Source: Microbulbifer hydrolyticus
Lineage (GTDB): Bacteria > Pseudomonadota > Gammaproteobacteria > Pseudomonadales > Cellvibrionaceae
Direction: 5' to 3'
Assembly (NCBI RefSeq): GCF_009931115.1
Contig: NZ_CP047491.1
Location: forward strand, 1,625,501 to 1,689,500
DNA length: 64,000 nt
Numbering within the stretch: position 1 is the stretch's first letter; the number at the start of each line of letters is the position of its first letter. Below the pieces are notes generated by a model, which was given only the letters and a program-made list of their open reading frames with translations, ran no database searches and was not told the DNA's origin. Of the stretch, positions 17,774 to 28,559 are shown piece by piece. Position numbers and translations under genes: made by a program.

Positions 17774-19090
17774 ATGGACAGGCAATGGTGGCAATCACTG
17801 TACGGCTTACCGCCCCTGATATGGATCGTTTTACTCGGTAGTTTCTTTGGCCGCGGCACCTATTTTATGGTGTGGCCGTTTCTGGCAATTCTGCTACATG
17901 ACAAGTTTGCACTTGGCCCCGGTGCCATCGGTGTGATTCTCAGTGTTTCGGCAATGGCCTCGGCTCTATTGGGGTTTTACGTCGGCGCGCTTTCCGATCG
18001 CTATGGCAGGCGCCGGGTGTTGATTCTGGGGACTGCAATCAATGCATTTGCATTTCTGGTTTTGTCGATGGCCGAAAGCCTTGCCGCCTTTGTGGTGTCG
18101 ATCACACTATGTTCGGTCGGCCGGGCTATATGGGAGCCGCCGGCAAGCGCGCTGTTCGGTGACTTGATCCACGAAAAAAAGAGCCGTGAACTTGCACTGC
18201 AGTTCCGATATTTTCTGGTCAATGTGGGTGCGGCTCTGGGGCCAGTGATCGGCGTCTGGGCAGGTATCAGCGCACAGCAATCGACCTTCGGGCTGACAGC
18301 CCTGAGTTACTTGTTGTTGTGTCTGGGGTTTGTATGGGCCTTCCGGTATTCGGTTGCGGGCAAGCAGTCTGTGGCGCAGAGGCATACCGTGACGGACTTT
18401 TCCGGGACGCTGCGTGTATTGCGTCAGGACCGGGTGTTTTTGGTCGTCGTGCTGGCGAATATTCTCACCCTGTTTATCTACGCCCACTTTGACACAAGTC
18501 TTGTCCAGCACCTGACACAGTTACAGGCCCCGGCCCTTGTTGGTTTGATCTCCAGTATGATCCTGATAAACGCCTTGACCATCGTGGTGTTGCAGTTTCC
18601 ATTGTTGCGAGTGATGCGGGGTTTTTGCGTCAATAACCGGATGCTGACCGGCGTTATTATCCTGGCGATGGGGCAGGTCTGGTTTGCGCTGAACCCAGCG
18701 GACTTTACGTATGGATGGTTGGGCGCAACGTTCGTGGTCAGTGTTGCCGAAGCTATCCTGTTTCCCACAATGAGTATCCAGATAGACCGAATGGCTCCCC
18801 ACCACCTTCGCGGCAGTTATTTTGGTGCGGCTTCCTTCTATACGTTTGGCTGGTCGAGTGCGCCCCTCGTTGGCGGTTTTATCATCGAGTGGCTGGGCGG
18901 AAGCTTCCTGTACTGGAGCATGTTCGTCCTTTGTGGGCTTGTGGCGATTCTGTATCGTCACAGCCGCCGGATAAGTGAAGGTACCTCTCAGGTGCGCAGT
19001 GCTAGCAGCAAGGATTATGACGACAGGCCTGACGGGGAAGTCGAAAACCCGGATGGGGCAGTGGAGTCAAAAACGTCAGCTATGGCATAA
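17774..19090 (+). CDS. MFS transporter, probable efflux pump
   Basis: A 438-residue major facilitator superfamily protein with about twelve membrane helices. The conserved loop between helices 2 and 3 is visible as GALSDRYGRRRVLILG. A conserved drug:H+ antiporter-like stretch AIWEPPASALFGDLI follows in the central loop region. The tail (about the last 45 residues) is hydrophilic and acidic. I start at ATG 17774, with GGGAG eight bases upstream. The frame is open back to 17681, but that would translate through the terminator, so it is rejected. Substrate is unknown; the family and the leader structure suggest an inducible drug or toxin exporter. Confidence 0.87.
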   Translation: MDRQWWQSLYGLPPLIWIVLLGSFFGRGTYFMVWPFLAILLHDKFALGPGAIGVILSVSAMASALLGFYVGALSDRYGRRRVLILGTAINAFAFLVLSMAESLAAFVVSITLCSVGRAIWEPPASALFGDLIHEKKSRELALQFRYFLVNVGAALGPVIGVWAGISAQQSTFGLTALSYLLLCLGFVWAFRYSVAGKQSVAQRHTVTDFSGTLRVLRQDRVFLVVVLANILTLFIYAHFDTSLVQHLTQLQAPALVGLISSMILINALTIVVLQFPLLRVMRGFCVNNRMLTGVIILAMGQVWFALNPADFTYGWLGATFVVSVAEAILFPTMSIQIDRMAPHHLRGSYFGAASFYTFGWSSAPLVGGFIIEWLGGSFLYWSMFVLCGLVAILYRHSRRISEGTSQVRSASSKDYDDRPDGEVENPDGAVESKTSAMA

Positions 19091-19103
19091 AAATTAGAGA
19101 CAA

Positions 19104-19135
19104 ACAAAATGGCCCCGCTCGCGGGGTCTTTTTGT
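19104..19135 (+). terminator. MFS gene terminator
   Basis: A stable 8-bp stem (19111-19118 with 19121-19128, loop TC) followed by five T residues, 20 bases after the stop. Confidence 0.85.
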
Positions 19136-19456
19136 AAGTGGCGCAAAATGATCTCTACCGGAATTTTCTCCCTTTTCAGTGCAGTCTCCCTGCTAAGTTT
19201 GCAAACCTGATCATATTCACGTCGTGAGGTTTTCTATTTTGGCGTCACGCGACTTTTCTGGGCATATATTCATTTTCTCAATTTGGGCCCCTGTGCTTGA
19301 AAAAAACTAATAACTCATCCATACCAAAAACATGCCTGGTTAAAAATTGGGCATTTAGGGTGAATATTGTACTCTGACGCTGTTAGGCTCGGGTGCTGGT
19401 TCATCAATTTTGGTCAGGGCCTCATCAGCGGATGGTGAGAAGAGTAGGTAGGCAGG
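19136..19456 (+). other. Upstream region of the Asp-Ala repeat protein gene
   Basis: About 320 AT-richer bases without coding potential, between the MFS terminator and the ribosome site (AGGTAGGCAGG) of the repeat protein. It must hold the promoter and any control sites of the secreted protein gene. I see no promoter good enough to name. Confidence 0.5.
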
Positions 19457-22387
<2,931 letters not shown>

Positions 22388-22426
22388 GTAAACGTCTACT
22401 GATTGGCCCAGTATTTTGGGCGCCAT

Positions 22427-22457
22427 AAGCACCGGGCCACAAGCCCGGTGCTTTTTT
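22427..22457 (+). terminator. Terminator of the repeat protein gene
   Basis: An 11-bp perfect stem (22427-22437 with 22443-22453), loop CACAA, followed by T residues. It separates the exported protein from the secretion genes, allowing the substrate to be made at a different level from its exporter. Confidence 0.92.
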
Positions 22458-22548
22458 ATTGAACTAGAATTAATGCGGCATTAGGTATAACTGCCCGCAT
22501 GAAACTGTTCGATGGACACTTCTATTGCGGAATAACAAGTGAATAAAT

Positions 22549-24009
22549 GTGAGCCAACGGTACACGATGTTCAGGTCAAGGAAGGCTGCGCGTTGTATAG
22601 CCTGCCATATTGTCGGTGTCTCAGCTCTGCTGACACTGCCTCTCGCGCTGGCGGATGAGGCTGAAAGCGAATTTCAGACCATCAGCCCCAGCCGCTTGCA
22701 GAACGATACGGACAGTCCGTTCCTCACTGCGCAGCCACTCAATCCTTCGGTCACTGCCAGCTCCAATACATGGAAGCTCGACATTACAGAGGCTGTTCAG
22801 AAAGCGGTGGAATGGCACCCGGCGATCGGCGAATCGGTTGGTGCGCTTCACCGGCAGCAGGAAAATATCCGTAGCGCCCGCGCTGGCTACTTTCCACAAG
22901 TGAGTGTGGGAGTGATCGGCGGGTACGATAGTGAAACCAATGGCGATGGGGACGGGCATGCAGTACAGCTCTATCTTTCCCAGGTCTTGTACGACTTCGG
23001 GAAAATTTCCGGTAGCGTCGATTCCGCAACAGCGAGTGCACGGGCCGCGCAAGCCCTGGTTTTGCAGCAGATTGATGCCATCGCACGCGATACCGCCCAG
23101 GCGGCCATTGAAGTGCAGCGTTATCAGGCATTACTCGAATCCGCAGATGCGCAGATCGAGGGAGTATCTGCAATTTCCCGCCTGGTTAAAATCCGCAGTG
23201 ACCGCGGGGCGAGTACGCGATCTGATGTTTTACAGGCGCAGTCGCGCATGGAATCCGCGCGCGCTGACCGACAGCAATTGCAGGCGCAGCTGAATCGCTG
23301 GCGCAGTGTCCTGCAAAACCTGATGGGTGTGCAGCAAAGTGTTGCGCTCGCGATGGGGTTACCTGATCCGGTATTGAACGGTTGTATGGTTGACCCGATG
23401 CAGGCGAACTATGCCCCAGCGGTTCTGCTCGCTGAAGCGCAGCGAGCGGAAGCAATGGCACAACTGAAGGAGGCGCGGGCGCAATCCTGGCCGACTTTGT
23501 CTCTGGATGGCAGTGTCAACAGCTATCTGGACCAGGAATACGTGGATTCGAATGCGCTGAATGATCACGAAAGCGCTGTTTTCCTGAATCTTTCCATGCC
23601 GATTTATCAGGGCGGGCGACTCTCTGCCAACAAAGAGGCAGCGAGCTTTGCCATGCGTTCAGCGGACGCAGCAAAAGACAATGCCCGGCTTTCCGTTGCC
23701 CGCGACCTGCGCATTGCCCAGAGCCAGAGTGAGGGGCTGCACCGGAGTGTTTCCATTCTTGAAGCCCGTTTGCGGGCAATTTCTGAAACACGAGACCTGT
23801 ATCGCAAACAGTACTCCTCTCTGGGAAGTCGAACGCTGATAGAGCTTCTTAACTCCGAAGAAGAGCTGCATCAGGCGCGCATAGAAAAGAACAATACGGT
23901 GTACGATCTGCACAAGCTGCAGGTGGACTGCCTCTATACCGTTGGTGAAATCAGAGCTGCATTTGATCTTCAGGGGCGTCCCATTCAGGGGGTTGAGGTG
24001 CTGCCGTAG
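22549..24009 (+). CDS. TolC/LapE-type outer-membrane channel of the type I system
   Basis: A 486-residue outer-membrane efflux protein (TolC family) that would form the exit duct for type I secretion. A signal peptide is visible (CHIVGVSALLTLPLALA before DEAES). TolC-like segments include AVEWHPAIGESVGALHRQQE, ARAGYFPQVSVGVIGGYDSE, LSQVLYDFGKISGSVDSATA, and in the second repeat LNLSMPIYQGGRLSANKEAA and QYSSLGSRTLIELLNSEEEL. The long coiled-coil helices between these are typical. Start GTG 22549 has no good ribosome site; ATG 22567 is an alternative that still keeps the signal peptide. It is followed by the ABC exporter and adaptor genes on the same strand. Confidence 0.92.
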   Translation: MSQRYTMFRSRKAARCIACHIVGVSALLTLPLALADEAESEFQTISPSRLQNDTDSPFLTAQPLNPSVTASSNTWKLDITEAVQKAVEWHPAIGESVGALHRQQENIRSARAGYFPQVSVGVIGGYDSETNGDGDGHAVQLYLSQVLYDFGKISGSVDSATASARAAQALVLQQIDAIARDTAQAAIEVQRYQALLESADAQIEGVSAISRLVKIRSDRGASTRSDVLQAQSRMESARADRQQLQAQLNRWRSVLQNLMGVQQSVALAMGLPDPVLNGCMVDPMQANYAPAVLLAEAQRAEAMAQLKEARAQSWPTLSLDGSVNSYLDQEYVDSNALNDHESAVFLNLSMPIYQGGRLSANKEAASFAMRSADAAKDNARLSVARDLRIAQSQSEGLHRSVSILEARLRAISETRDLYRKQYSSLGSRTLIELLNSEEELHQARIEKNNTVYDLHKLQVDCLYTVGEIRAAFDLQGRPIQGVEVLP

Positions 24010-24070
24010 CAACGTTTACGGCAGAGGTTTTCAGGAAGTGCCAGACGCAGGCTAGCGCCAGGAGAGGGAT

Positions 24071-26254
24071 ATGGAAGACCCCCGAAGTGAGAAAGCGGAA
24101 TATACGTCCTGGGTGCATGCCATCCTGACCGTTGCGCAGCACTATCGGCTGGAATTTTCTGAGGAAAATATTCGAATCGCCTCCCGTTGGGGGCAGCAGG
24201 AATCGGCCGAAAGTGTTGTGCGGAGTATGGCGCGGCAGGCGGGCCTGGTGGCGAGGTTTACAGAGTTCGACCGGACGATGCTGAGCCCGTGGCGCTTGCC
24301 CCTGGTTGTACAGCTGCGGGATGGCCAGGTCGGGGTGATTGAAACCACGGATGGAAAAGGGCACCTCTCGGTGTCGTTTAGTGGTGACCGCGGTGCCCCA
24401 ACACGTCTCAATGTAGAGTCACTTGTTTCCCATATCATCTCGGTAGTGGTTCTGCGGCCCGCACACAATGTGGCCGATGCGCGGGTTGACGATTATGTAA
24501 AGCCGCCGCAAAAACACTGGTTCCGGTCAATTATCCTGAGAGACCTGAAGCCCTACGGGCATGTCATGATTGCCACGACTGTGGCCAATATCCTGGCTCT
24601 CGCCGGGATACTCTTTTCCAAGCAGGTATACGACCGGGTAATACCTGCTGAATCCACACCGACCCTCTATGTTCTTTTCAGTGGTGTGCTTGTTGCCGTT
24701 CTCTTCGATTTCCTGATGCGAATAAACCGCATACGGGTAACCGATCTCCTCGGGAAGCGTGCGGATATCCGCGTGTCTGACCTCGTATACGGGCACGCGG
24801 TACGGCTGCGCAATAGCGCCAAGCCAAAATCAACCGGCGCATTTATTTCCCAGATTCGCGAGTTGGATAGGGTTCGCGAGATGGTGACGTCCACCACCAT
24901 CCTGGCAATGGCGGATATGCCATTCTTTTTCCTGTTTTTCGCCTTTTTATGGTATGTGGCGGGGCCACTTGCACTAATCCCGCTGGCAGCACTGGTATTA
25001 CTGATAGTACCGGGGTTGTTGGCGCAGAGAAAGCTGGCGCAGCTAGCGGGTGAGTCCATCCGCGAATCCTCCCTGCGCAATGCGATGCTGGTGGAAACCG
25101 TACAGGGCATGGAGGATATCAAGTCCATGCAGGCAGAGCAGAGATTTCAGCAGCAGTGGAATCACTACAATGCGGTAACGGCCGAGTCCAATCTTCGGCT
25201 TCGGGGTTTGATCGGGAGGCTGGTTACATGGACACACAATGTCCAGTCCAGTGTATTTGCGTTTATCGTGCTGTTCGGCGCACCGATGGTGATGGCCGGG
25301 GATATGACAACCGGCTCGCTTGTGGCCGCATCTATTCTCGGCTCCCGTATGATGGCACCGATGTCTCAGATTACCCAGGTATTGAGCCGTTGGCAGCAGG
25401 CCAAATATGCGCTTAAAGGCCTCGACAACATCATGCAGCTCCCGGTGGACCACGCCGAGGGCAGCAAGCGGGTACACCTTTCTTCCATATCCGGCAACTA
25501 CCAGCTGCGCCAGGCATCGTTCAAGTATGGTGCGGACTGCGAAATTCCAGCACTTTCCGTAGAGAAACTGGAAATACACGCTGGGGAAAAGATTGCGATT
25601 CTTGGCCGAAACGGTGCAGGAAAGTCCACTTTGCTGCAGGCTCTGTCTGGAATGCTTGAGCCCGCCTCTGGAGAAGTGATCCTCGATGGCGTAAGCCTTG
25701 CACATATTGACCCTGCCGATGTCCGCCGCGATATCGGCTTGCTGACCCAAAATGCGAACCTTTTTCATGGGACCTTGCGTGAGAACGTTACCCTGGGTGC
25801 ACCCGGGGCAACAGACAAGGAAATCATCGCGGCCCTGGACATGTCTGGCGCACTTGAGTTTATACGCAAACTACCGAAGGGTATGGATCACGTGGTACTG
25901 GAAGGTGGTTTGGGACTTTCCGGTGGCCAACGGCAGTCTTTGCTGCTTGCACGGCTGTTTATCCGCAACCCCAGTATTGTACTGCTGGATGAGCCGACCG
26001 CATCTCTGGATGACCTGACCGAAAAGCGCTTCATCAGCAAGCTGGAACAGTGGCTGGTTGGACGAACACTCATCATTGCGACCCATCGCACCAGCACTCT
26101 GAAACTCGCTGACCGAATTTTGGTAATTGATAGCGGCAAGCTGCTCCTTGATGAGCCGAAGGAGGCTGCGCTGCAGACGCTGTCACGGGGAACCGCGCAG
26201 CAGAGCCAGGAGCAAGGTGTGGAAAAGCTGGCGGATAGCGAGCAGGTGAGCTGA
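24071..26254 (+). CDS. Type I secretion ABC transporter (LapB-like) with C39-like domain
   Basis: A 727-residue inner-membrane exporter and ATPase. Residues 1-130 form a C39-peptidase-like domain without the catalytic Cys (EFSEENIRIASRWGQQES at the place where proteases have Q-x4-DC), as in HlyB and LapB exporters, which bind rather than cleave the cargo. The membrane domain spans about 160-430. The nucleotide domain has Walker A GRNGAGKS near 512, the signature LSGGQRQS near 616, and Walker B IVLLDEPTASLDD near 637. A good ribosome site (AGGAGAGGGA) precedes ATG 24071. The stop overlaps the adaptor's ATG by one base. The expected cargo is the Asp-Ala repeat protein. Confidence 0.94.
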   Translation: MEDPRSEKAEYTSWVHAILTVAQHYRLEFSEENIRIASRWGQQESAESVVRSMARQAGLVARFTEFDRTMLSPWRLPLVVQLRDGQVGVIETTDGKGHLSVSFSGDRGAPTRLNVESLVSHIISVVVLRPAHNVADARVDDYVKPPQKHWFRSIILRDLKPYGHVMIATTVANILALAGILFSKQVYDRVIPAESTPTLYVLFSGVLVAVLFDFLMRINRIRVTDLLGKRADIRVSDLVYGHAVRLRNSAKPKSTGAFISQIRELDRVREMVTSTTILAMADMPFFFLFFAFLWYVAGPLALIPLAALVLLIVPGLLAQRKLAQLAGESIRESSLRNAMLVETVQGMEDIKSMQAEQRFQQQWNHYNAVTAESNLRLRGLIGRLVTWTHNVQSSVFAFIVLFGAPMVMAGDMTTGSLVAASILGSRMMAPMSQITQVLSRWQQAKYALKGLDNIMQLPVDHAEGSKRVHLSSISGNYQLRQASFKYGADCEIPALSVEKLEIHAGEKIAILGRNGAGKSTLLQALSGMLEPASGEVILDGVSLAHIDPADVRRDIGLLTQNANLFHGTLRENVTLGAPGATDKEIIAALDMSGALEFIRKLPKGMDHVVLEGGLGLSGGQRQSLLLARLFIRNPSIVLLDEPTASLDDLTEKRFISKLEQWLVGRTLIIATHRTSTLKLADRILVIDSGKLLLDEPKEAALQTLSRGTAQQSQEQGVEKLADSEQVS

Positions 26255-27534
26255 TGGAAAGAGAAGTTTCTACCACGGATACCCAGGAATCGGCGATCAG
26301 CCGACGCCCGGATCAGTCTTCCCAGGCCGCCAATGTAGCCATTCTGGAAGCTGACTTTCACAATGCCGGCGCCCACTACAGCGAAGACTCTGACGATGCT
26401 GAGCTTTCCCGCTCTGGTCGGGTAGTCTGGATCTTCTTTCTGTTGCTGGTCAGCCTCGTGACCTGGTCCTACTTCGCTAAGGTCGATGAGGTCTCCAAGG
26501 GCGCGGGCAAGGTAATCCCGACCTCGCGTGCCCAGATTGTCCAGTCACTTGAGGGCGGAATCCTGGCGCAATTGAATGTGACGGAAGGGGATATCGTGAC
26601 GCCCGGCCAGGTGCTCGCACAACTGGACCCGACAAAAGTACGCTCGAATGTACAGGAAAGTGAGGCACGCTACCGTGCGGCTCTGGCAAGCGCCGCGCGG
26701 CTCAGTGCCGAAGTTAACGGCACGCCGCTACGCTTCCCGGAAGAATTGACCAAGTATGAGGACCTTATTGCCAAAGAGCGGAGATTGTTCCAGACGCGGC
26801 AAAAAAGTCTACGAGATTCCCTGATTAGCCTGGAGGAGTCGCGGGACCTGATTGAAAGCGAGTTGTCGATAACACGCGACCTGGTTAAGTCGGGTGCCGC
26901 AAGTAACGTTGAAGTATTGCGACTTAGCCGGCAGAAATCCGAGCTGGATCTGAAAATAAAGGATGTGCGTTCAGAATACATGGTGCGCGCACGGGAAGAG
27001 CTGGCCGGTGTCAGTGCGGAGGTTTCAGCACTGACTTCCGTGATAGAAGGACGTGCAGATTCTCTAACCCGGCTTACCCTAAAGTCACCGGTACGTGGAA
27101 TCGTGAAAGATATCGAAGTTACCACGATCGGTGGTGTGATTCCTCCGAACGGCCGCTTGATGGAGATAGTCCCGCTGGATGACCGGCTCCTTATCGAGGC
27201 AAAGATTTCTCCGCGGGACATTGCATTCATTCACCCAGGGCAGGAAGCCAAAGTCAAGATTACCGCATACGACTACTCCGTATACGGAGGACTGGATGGC
27301 AAAGTCACCACGATTTCTCCTGACACGATCCAGGACGAAACCCGACCCGGGGAATATTTTTACCATGTGCTCATCCTGACGGAGTCACATGCGCTGATAA
27401 ATCGTGCGGGCAAGGAGTTTCCGATTGTCCCCGGTATGGTGGCTAGTGTGGACGTTAAAACCGGTTCAAAAACGGTGTTTGATTATCTGGTTAAGCCATT
27501 CAATCAGGCTGGGGAGGCGTTGCGAGAGCGCTGA
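26254..27534 (+). CDS. HlyD-family type I secretion periplasmic adaptor (LapC-like)
   Basis: A 426-residue membrane fusion protein linking the ABC exporter to the outer-membrane channel. One membrane helix lies at about residues 52-72 (VVWIFFLLLVSLVTWSYFA). The first lipoyl half follows (GKVIPTSRAQIVQSLEGGIL), then a long coiled coil (about 125-265), then the second lipoyl half and barrel (LKSPVRGIVKDIEVTTIGGV, PGQEAKVKITAYDYSVYGG). The C-terminal PIVPGMVASVDVKTGSKTVF and DYLVKPF are HlyD signatures. It is translationally coupled to the ABC gene. The channel-exporter-adaptor order matches LapE-LapB-LapC type systems. Confidence 0.95.
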   Translation: MEREVSTTDTQESAISRRPDQSSQAANVAILEADFHNAGAHYSEDSDDAELSRSGRVVWIFFLLLVSLVTWSYFAKVDEVSKGAGKVIPTSRAQIVQSLEGGILAQLNVTEGDIVTPGQVLAQLDPTKVRSNVQESEARYRAALASAARLSAEVNGTPLRFPEELTKYEDLIAKERRLFQTRQKSLRDSLISLEESRDLIESELSITRDLVKSGAASNVEVLRLSRQKSELDLKIKDVRSEYMVRAREELAGVSAEVSALTSVIEGRADSLTRLTLKSPVRGIVKDIEVTTIGGVIPPNGRLMEIVPLDDRLLIEAKISPRDIAFIHPGQEAKVKITAYDYSVYGGLDGKVTTISPDTIQDETRPGEYFYHVLILTESHALINRAGKEFPIVPGMVASVDVKTGSKTVFDYLVKPFNQAGEALRER

Positions 27535-27606
27535 TCTGGTCCACTTTGGAGGGATGAAAAGGGGGACATAGAAGGGACGAAGTGAAAAGAGGCGAAGGGA
27601 TATGCC

Positions 27607-28557
27607 ATGGTTCGACAATGTATAGCGTTCCTGATGCTAATGGCAGGACTCGCAGGTGACACTTTTGCCGATTCCAGTGGAAAAGGCACCACCGTGACAC
27701 TCGAGGCAGAAATCACGGTAAACAATGATACGGACACACCTATCGAGGGATACGTGCATCGGGTAGCTGTGCCCGTCGAAGGCCATATGCAGCAGAAGCT
27801 GTTGGGTATCCGTCACGACGACGTTGCCCGGTTTGAACGAAAGTCGTTCAAACACGAAGCCGGCGACTACGTAGAGCTGGAATGGGATATCCCTGCCAAC
27901 ACCACCTCGACGAAGATCGTGTATTTCGATCTACTGGTCAAATCGTATCAATTTTCACAAGGCGCACGGAATACGGAGCGGGGCCTGCAGGGTGCGCGAG
28001 CTAGACAAGCCCCGGATTCGATTTATGTGAAACCCGCGAAGTATATCGAATCGGAGGACGACGAGATCGTCAGGCTGGCTCATCATATCCAGCGCAGTTT
28101 TTCTGATCCGGAGGCGCAGCTTCGCGCGGCTTTTCTTACTCCCCAGCAAATGATTCAATACCGTCGTCAGTCCACCCGTGGGGCCCTTTACGCAGTTTCA
28201 GCCCGTCAGGGCGACTGTACCGAGTATGCAGCGCTATTTGTCGCGCTTGCCCGCGCCATGGGGTTCCCGGCCCGCATGACATCGGAATTCCTGTTTACCG
28301 AGCACCGCGAATTCTCCCAGCCTAATCATCACGCGGCAGAAGTCTACCTGAATGGACGCTGGATACCTGTGGATGCCAACTTGGCACTGGATCCGAAGTT
28401 CGGCTACGGATTTGGCTCGGGTGCGCATAGCAAGATTGTCCTGAACCGAAATTCGGTCTGGGTGTGGTCCAATCTTTGGCCTCGCGGGGTAAGTAAGCGT
28501 CCAGGTAAGGTTGATGTAGATATGCAATGGACTATCCGCGACGTGCGGAGGAAATAG
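27607..28557 (+). CDS. Secreted transglutaminase-like cysteine protein
   Basis: A 316-residue protein with a signal peptide (about residues 1-21, cut before DSSGKG). The N-terminal half (to about 135) is beta-rich. A transglutaminase-like core follows with a recognisable triad: Cys204 in GDCTEYAALFVALARAMGFP, His241 in NHHAAEVYLNGRWIPVD, and Asp256 at the end of that motif. Bacterial proteins of this fold are usually peptidases or amide-bond enzymes in the periplasm. It sits 72 bases after the adaptor gene and just before the ATP-grasp gene, so it may trim, crosslink or release the exported repeat protein; a LapG-like release protease is one model. Function is inferred only. Confidence 0.8.
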   Translation: MVRQCIAFLMLMAGLAGDTFADSSGKGTTVTLEAEITVNNDTDTPIEGYVHRVAVPVEGHMQQKLLGIRHDDVARFERKSFKHEAGDYVELEWDIPANTTSTKIVYFDLLVKSYQFSQGARNTERGLQGARARQAPDSIYVKPAKYIESEDDEIVRLAHHIQRSFSDPEAQLRAAFLTPQQMIQYRRQSTRGALYAVSARQGDCTEYAALFVALARAMGFPARMTSEFLFTEHREFSQPNHHAAEVYLNGRWIPVDANLALDPKFGYGFGSGAHSKIVLNRNSVWVWSNLWPRGVSKRPGKVDVDMQWTIRDVRRK

Positions 28558-28559
28558 AT

